Below, piece after piece: positions 59,868-64,000 of a stretch of 64,000 bases of DNA. Where the stretch lies: contig NZ_VNJK01000001.1 of NCBI RefSeq assembly GCF_007786455.1, positions 526,576 through 590,575 on the forward strand, given 5' to 3'. The DNA is from Paenibacillus agilis (GTDB lineage Bacteria > Bacillota > Bacilli > Paenibacillales > Paenibacillaceae). The notes under the pieces were generated by a model. It was given only the letters and a program-made list of their open reading frames with translations. It did no database searches and was not told the origin of the DNA. The translations under genes were made by a program, and so were the position numbers. How positions within the stretch are numbered: the stretch's first letter is position 1; every line of letters begins with the position of its first letter.

Positions 59868-61295
59868 ATGAGTCAATCGGTTATGACCTATAACAATTTG
59901 CAGGTGTTACCTTTTACTTTAACTTACCTCCAAGAGTTGACGATTACGAAACAAGTGAATGATCACGCGAGATTGAAGTTTACAGGTGTAGTGCCTGACC
60001 ATTTAAAAAGCAGTTATGCAGAGATGACATCACAGGATACACCTGTTGAAATAAGTCAACTCGATGAGCATGGCAATGCACAGCCGTTGTTCTGTGGGAC
60101 CGTGTGCAACGTAGAGCTGCGCAATGTGCGGGATGTCTATCATATTGTCGTAGAGGCAGTTTCTCATACTCACCAATTGGATGTAAAACGGGAGAGTCGT
60201 TCTTTTCAGCATAAAGGAATGGCTTATTCGGCGTTGATCAATAGAGTCACTTCTGAATATTCAGGGGTGGATGTCATCGATCATGCTTCAAATGGTAAAC
60301 CATTATCTCATTTTACTGTCCAGTACAAGGAGACAGATTGGGAGTTTTTGAAGCGAATGGCTTCACGATTTGATACAGGGCTAGTGCCTGCCGTTTCGTT
60401 TGATAAGCCGAAGTTTTTCTTTGGCATACCAGAGGGCAGTTCAAAAGGAAAACTGGAAGACTATCATTACAGCATCCGCAAAGGCTTGAATCGTTTCTAT
60501 GATCGGACACGCAATTATGTAGAGGGCATCGACGAGAATGAATTTATTTATTACGAGGTAGAAACGAAAGAACATGTGATGGATATTGGCAACACGGTTC
60601 AGTTTCAAGGCAAACGTCTTTACGTGTTCGAAGCCTATACCGAAATGAAAGAAGGCTTGCTGAAGCATCGGTACGTACTAAGTACGAAGCAGGGGATGAA
60701 GCAGAATCGAATCTATTTGGAATCGATAATTGGTGCTTCGCTGGAAGGTAAGATTTTAGAAGTGTCCAAGGATAACGTGAAGATTCATCTGGATATCGAT
60801 CCTTCTCAAAATAAAGGGGAAGCGCATTGGTTCCCTTATTCTTCGGTCTATACGGCAGAAGGAAATAGCGGCTGGTACTGTATGCCGGAAATTAACGACA
60901 CCGTTCGAGCTTATTTCCCGAGCAATAAAGAGCAGGATTCGATTGCACTTAGCTCTGTCCGTAAAGATAACAATGAGGGCAAGAACAACAAGCTTGGCAA
61001 TCCGAACATGAAATATTTACGTACCGCTGGCGGCAAGGAGATTATGTTTGGACCTTCCGAAGTGGTGCTGTCCAACAACGATGGTGAAATGTTCGTTCGG
61101 CTGAGTGATGACGGCGGAATCGAGATTATTTCGAATAAGGACATTACCTTTGTCTCGAAAGAAAATATTTCGATGACTTCTGAGAAGAAAATAACGATTA
61201 CCGCTCAAGAAGAGCTTTATATTTCATGCAAAGAAAGCAATATCAAAATGGATGGCGACACGATTATTACTGGGAATGAAGTGAAGTCGAACTAA
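59868..61295 (+). CDS. VgrG-like spike protein (phage late control D / gp27-gp5 type)
   Basis: 475 aa. ATG 59868 lies behind AAGGAGG. Residues about 1-320 form the gp27-like hub: LTYLQELTITKQVNDHARLKFTG, LFCGTVCNVEL, AVSHTHQLDVKRESRSFQ and VQYKETDWEFLKRMASRF, with the late-control-D core. An OB-like domain (about 290-370; GASLEGKILEVSKDNVKIHLD, YCMPEINDTVRAYFP) and a needle of short repeats (about 415-470; IISNKDITFVSKENISMTSEKKITIT) follow, as in VgrG/Pvc8. Conserved YxETDWEFxxRL equivalent is YKETDWEFLKRM. No C-terminal effector extension. Confidence 0.9.
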   Translation: MSQSVMTYNNLQVLPFTLTYLQELTITKQVNDHARLKFTGVVPDHLKSSYAEMTSQDTPVEISQLDEHGNAQPLFCGTVCNVELRNVRDVYHIVVEAVSHTHQLDVKRESRSFQHKGMAYSALINRVTSEYSGVDVIDHASNGKPLSHFTVQYKETDWEFLKRMASRFDTGLVPAVSFDKPKFFFGIPEGSSKGKLEDYHYSIRKGLNRFYDRTRNYVEGIDENEFIYYEVETKEHVMDIGNTVQFQGKRLYVFEAYTEMKEGLLKHRYVLSTKQGMKQNRIYLESIIGASLEGKILEVSKDNVKIHLDIDPSQNKGEAHWFPYSSVYTAEGNSGWYCMPEINDTVRAYFPSNKEQDSIALSSVRKDNNEGKNNKLGNPNMKYLRTAGGKEIMFGPSEVVLSNNDGEMFVRLSDDGGIEIISNKDITFVSKENISMTSEKKITITAQEELYISCKESNIKMDGDTIITGNEVKSN

Positions 61296-61329
61296 TTGAT
61301 GCAATTGGGCTAGAAGGGAGCTGCGAGAG

Positions 61330-62487
61330 ATGGCGGGCATAGTGACCGAAGATAAACGGCAACATTTTAAGGAGCGGGTGATGCAGCCGAAGCTGAACGA
61401 TAGTCTGCTGGAGATGGAACGATATTATGAAGCGCACAAAGACAAGCTTGCGCAGGACCTGCTAGACAGCATGTGTTCACTATGTCAGCAAGTCATCGTC
61501 ATGCAGGAAGCCGAGAAGAAGGCTAATCTCGGATATATTACATTTTCGATGCTGCGCACAGAATTGATCCATGGACGAGCGTTTTATTTAGTGGAAGCGA
61601 CGGATGCTAACTGGTTTTTCGACCCGAATCCATGCTCAATAAAAGCAGATATGGGCTGGGCATTTGAAGGTTGGTTCAAGCTCGTTGAGCAATTGGAGTG
61701 GGATATGCTTGCTTATCAAGGGACCGTTATTAAGCCAGAAGTCGAACAGCTTATGTTGGAGGCAGCAGCTCACTATCATCAATATGTGATTCGATTGGCC
61801 CGCTATGCGTTAAGCCGTATCGATGAACTGCCGCAATGGAGCTATGTGAACCGGCATACACAGTTTGAGATACGTGTCGGTGAGTATTTGGATCAGAGCG
61901 AGTGTGTGCTGAAGCTGGACGAGTCTGCACATGAGGAGTCGGATGTGCGTTCGGAGCTTGAACAGGCGCGGAGCGCGGATTCCAATGAGGCCCCACTTGG
62001 CTATCAGGTGCTGCGAGGGTTGAATTTGAGTGAGGGCAACTTTGTTCAGCAAGATATTCGGTACAGCGACTTTAGTGGAAGTCATTTCTCACGCAGTCAG
62101 ATGCCGATTTGTGTCGCGGTAGGTGCTCGGTTTCGCAATTGCCAGATGGATGGTGTCAATTTATGTGCAAGTCTTCTGAATGAAGCCGACTTTAGTGGTG
62201 CATCCCTTCGAGGAGCACTATTCCGTTTTGCTGATGGCAGCAGCGGTTTGAAAGATGCGGTGCAGTGGACGATGCCAGGCTTTGAGCCACTGAGCTTTAG
62301 CGGGGCAGATTTGACGGGAGCGGATTTCGAACATGCGGATTTACGAGGCGCTATATTTGTGGGATCGAAGGTAGGGGCTGTTAACTTCAAGAATGCCAAT
62401 TTAAAGGGAGCTATTTTCTCGATTGAGGATAAGGAACAGTTGAATATTACGGAGCAGCAGCGATCTGAGATCGTATGGCAGGCGTGA
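61330..62487 (+). CDS. Pentapeptide-repeat protein, probable cargo or adaptor
   Basis: 385 aa. N-terminal two thirds (about 1-225) are helical without a known domain (MQPKLNDSLLEMERYYEAHKDKL; WFFDPNPCSIKADMGWAFEGWF). The C-terminal part (about 230-375) is a right-handed beta-helix of A(D/N)LxG-type repeats: FSGSHFSRSQ, ADFSGASLRGALFRFAD, FSGADLTGADFEHADLRGAIF, VNFKNANLKGAIF. ATG 61330 follows GGGAG. It lies between the spike and the PAAR-like tip gene. Cargo, tip adaptor or immunity roles are possible. Confidence 0.82.
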   Translation: MAGIVTEDKRQHFKERVMQPKLNDSLLEMERYYEAHKDKLAQDLLDSMCSLCQQVIVMQEAEKKANLGYITFSMLRTELIHGRAFYLVEATDANWFFDPNPCSIKADMGWAFEGWFKLVEQLEWDMLAYQGTVIKPEVEQLMLEAAAHYHQYVIRLARYALSRIDELPQWSYVNRHTQFEIRVGEYLDQSECVLKLDESAHEESDVRSELEQARSADSNEAPLGYQVLRGLNLSEGNFVQQDIRYSDFSGSHFSRSQMPICVAVGARFRNCQMDGVNLCASLLNEADFSGASLRGALFRFADGSSGLKDAVQWTMPGFEPLSFSGADLTGADFEHADLRGAIFVGSKVGAVNFKNANLKGAIFSIEDKEQLNITEQQRSEIVWQA

Positions 62488-62500
62488 GGAGGCGTACCTA

Positions 62501-63034
62501 ATGGCATATTTCGTGTTAAAACAGGATGCTCGCTGGCTGCATGCAGTAGAGGTGATAGGTAGCATGAGCACGCTGCAGCGGTCGGATGATACGGAAGATG
62601 GGGACAAAGGCAGGGAGATAGCTGATCGTGGCAGCCTGCCATTCCAAGTTCGTTCGCAATCGCGTCAGCGTTATCTGGATTATTTGGAACGCCCTTTGCC
62701 GTTATTGTCGGAGAAGCTGAAGCGGTTGGTGGAAAAGTACGCAGCGAAAATGCCAGTACGCTCAGCTGTGCTTATCGACCAAGAACAGGGTCAACAGCAG
62801 CCTTATTGGCTCATCGCACCACCTGTTGTCGATTGTTTGTCTGACGAAACGGAATTTCATTTGGATGGGAGCTTGAAAAAGCTCGTTATCGAGAAGGAGA
62901 AGGCTGGGCCTTATCACTTGTTCAAGCTGGGTGGAATTCGGGAAGATATGTTAATTGTGAGCCTGGCTCTAGCTGAAAGTATGCTGCGGCGAGACTTTAT
63001 GGGAATACGTGTAGAGCACGTAGACGTGCAATGA
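62501..63034 (+). CDS. DUF1629/Imm11-like protein
   Basis: 177 aa. ATG 62501 behind GAGGAGG, 13 bp after the previous stop. The C-terminal part PVVDCLSDETEFHLDGSLKKLVIEKEKAGPYHLFKLGG...LIVSLALAESMLRRDFMGIRVEHV is close to the DUF1629 (Imm11) family: the DC, LVI-x-x-K-x-G-x-x-xF and SLxxAESxLRRxxxGI patterns are all visible. Imm11 proteins are predicted immunity proteins, yet also occur next to DUF4280 tip genes, as here, so it may be a loading chaperone rather than an antidote. Confidence 0.72.
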   Translation: MAYFVLKQDARWLHAVEVIGSMSTLQRSDDTEDGDKGREIADRGSLPFQVRSQSRQRYLDYLERPLPLLSEKLKRLVEKYAAKMPVRSAVLIDQEQGQQQPYWLIAPPVVDCLSDETEFHLDGSLKKLVIEKEKAGPYHLFKLGGIREDMLIVSLALAESMLRRDFMGIRVEHVDVQ

Positions 63035-63053
63035 ATCGAGAGGAGGATGCAGT

Positions 63054-63491
63054 ATGTTCGGATCATTAATGAGCACGGCATTAAGTATGATCCCTGCACT
63101 TGGTAATCCGCAAAAAAGCTATGTCGTTGCTGGTGCAATTGTATCTTGCTCCTATGGAACGAAGATGACGCGGCTGCATATGCCAGTAAGTCATGGCGTG
63201 TTCGTAAAAGGTAAGCCGCAATTGAGCACGGCTGATTATCAGCCCTATCTTAACATTCAGCCATTTGGAAAATGTTTGAGCATCCAAAATCCCGTAGTTG
63301 CTTCCGGGACCGCTGCGAATGGGGACATTTTGAAGCCGGTACCCTGTACGCCAATAGTAACGATGCCTTGGCAGGGTGGTAAGTCCGACGTCCTTATTGA
63401 AAATGAGCCTGCCATGCTCAATGACTGTACAAATATGTGCTTGTACTGCGGGGATTTGAAGATTGAAGACGATGGTCAAGATCTGGCATAA
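63054..63491 (+). CDS. DUF4280 PAAR-like tip protein
   Basis: 145 aa. ATG 63054 behind GAGAGGAGG. DUF4280 signature: YVVAGAIVSCSYGTKMTRLHMP (about 19-40), GKCLSIQNPVV (about 79-89), GDILKPVPCTPIVTMPWQGGKSDVLIENEPAMLNDCTNMCLYCG (about 98-140), with about nine Cys that could hold metal as in PAAR cones. DUF4280 proteins sharpen the spike of contractile injection systems. Located between two VgrG-like genes. Confidence 0.9.
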   Translation: MFGSLMSTALSMIPALGNPQKSYVVAGAIVSCSYGTKMTRLHMPVSHGVFVKGKPQLSTADYQPYLNIQPFGKCLSIQNPVVASGTAANGDILKPVPCTPIVTMPWQGGKSDVLIENEPAMLNDCTNMCLYCGDLKIEDDGQDLA

Positions 63492-63519
63492 CACACGGTA
63501 TTAAAGGGAGAGGTGCAAG

Positions 63520-64000
63520 TTGTCGGGGATAGATAAATTTTATGGCTTGGAACATATCCGCTTCGATTCACCTTATGACATCCAGCAAATTACCGACGTG
63601 CGCTTGGAGCGCAGGGTGAATGAGCACGCCAAACTGGTGCTGACCGGGATCATTCCGGAACAGAAGCGGCACAGCTGCATTTTTGAATCGACAAGCAATG
63701 ATCCGATTGCTTTGTTTGTAAAGGATAAAGATGGCGGAGACAGTAAGCCGCTGTTCCGTGGATTAATGACGAACCTAGAGGTTCGTATGGTCCGCGGTAT
63801 TTACTACATAACGGTCGAAGCTGAATCCTATACGGTTCTATATGACCGCGAGTATCGCACACGTTCTTTCCAAAATGCCTCGATGCGCTATGAAGATCTG
63901 ATCCACGACATCATCGCCTCTTACTCCAATTCTGATTGCATCGATATGGCATCCAACAACAAAACGATTCCGAAATGCCTCGTCCAGTACGAGGAGACAG
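63520..64000 (+). CDS. Second VgrG-like spike protein, 5' part
   Basis: TTG 63520 start, 6 nt after AAAGGGAGAGG; the frame runs to the window edge (160 codons seen). SGIDKFYGLEHIRFDSPYDIQQITDVRLERRVNEHAKLVLTG mirrors the N-terminus of the first VgrG-like protein (TITKQVNDHARLKFTG), followed by PLFRGLMTNLEVRMVRGIYYITVEAESYTVLYDREYRTRSFQ and QYEET at the edge. It differs enough from the first copy not to be a recent duplicate. It may be a different spike, with its own cargo outside the window. Confidence 0.85.
   Translation, partial: MSGIDKFYGLEHIRFDSPYDIQQITDVRLERRVNEHAKLVLTGIIPEQKRHSCIFESTSNDPIALFVKDKDGGDSKPLFRGLMTNLEVRMVRGIYYITVEAESYTVLYDREYRTRSFQNASMRYEDLIHDIIASYSNSDCIDMASNNKTIPKCLVQYEET

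Noticed and set aside
42625..64000. Reading the cluster as an ordinary prophage or PBSX-type tail bacteriocin
   Set aside because: No terminase, capsid, portal, holin, endolysin or integrase genes are seen, while FHA, PP2C, kinase and DUF4280 genes are not phage tail genes; a T6SS/eCIS-like system fits better.

Overview
The window looks like a chromosome segment of a spore-forming, low-to-moderate-GC Bacillales bacterium, most likely Paenibacillus or a close relative. The evidence is a GerA/GerB/GerC germinant-receptor operon, GerP-type spore germination genes, infC-rpmI-rplT behind an L20-type leader, the paired ytqA/ytqB (mnmL/mnmM) genes, strong GGAGG ribosome-binding sites throughout, and degenerate intergenic repeats. 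No species call is possible from sequence alone. | Layout, 1-45 kb: mostly core and housekeeping genes. 0-2.2 kb is the 3' part of an OpuC-like compatible-solute ABC transporter. 2.3-7.3 kb is a MOSC protein, a divergent AraC regulator and a sugar-catabolic operon (two TIM-barrel isomerases around a Gfo/Idh/MocA dehydrogenase) with a candidate CcpA (cre) site. 7.4-22 kb holds a His/Lys-rich repeat protein, a cell-wall amidase, YnfA, a YciI-like protein, a DUF2087 protein, a GIY-YIG protein, RluA-type synthase, RecQ, a B12/radical SAM enzyme, a secreted protein of unknown role, ManA, a VOC protein and ytqB/ytqA. 22-30 kb holds an unlisted 58-aa ORF, trmB, a UgtP-like glycosyltransferase with a PAP2 phosphatase, a processive GT2 and the IF3-L35-L20 operon. 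29-40 kb holds GerP-type genes, a nucleoid-associated protein, a SWIM/SNF2 ATPase and the ger operon. 40-42.5 kb has small soluble proteins and a Fur-box flavodoxin. | Layout, 42.6-64 kb (runs off the right edge): a contractile injection system locus resembling a type VI secretion system but in a Gram-positive genome. In order it encodes a Ser/Thr kinase, a convergent VWA membrane protein, a large protein that looks like a TssB-TssC sheath fusion, an Hcp-like tube protein, a J-domain protein, two FHA proteins, two PP2C-family membrane proteins (the second with degenerate catalytic motifs), two proteins of unknown family, an Hsp70/actin-like ATPase, a baseplate-like protein, a DUF1795/DcrB-like candidate chaperone, a VgrG-like spike, a pentapeptide-repeat protein, a DUF1629/Imm11-like protein, a DUF4280 PAAR-like tip protein and a second VgrG-like gene cut by the window edge. 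| How the cluster may work (inference): tube, sheath, spikes and tip form a contractile particle. The kinase, FHA and PP2C proteins would form a phospho-threonine switch comparable to PpkA-Fha-PppA of proteobacterial T6SS. The J-domain and Hsp70-like proteins may assist assembly or disassembly, since no ClpV-type ATPase and no TssJ/L/M membrane complex is seen here. This locus is the most likely under-described system in the window.
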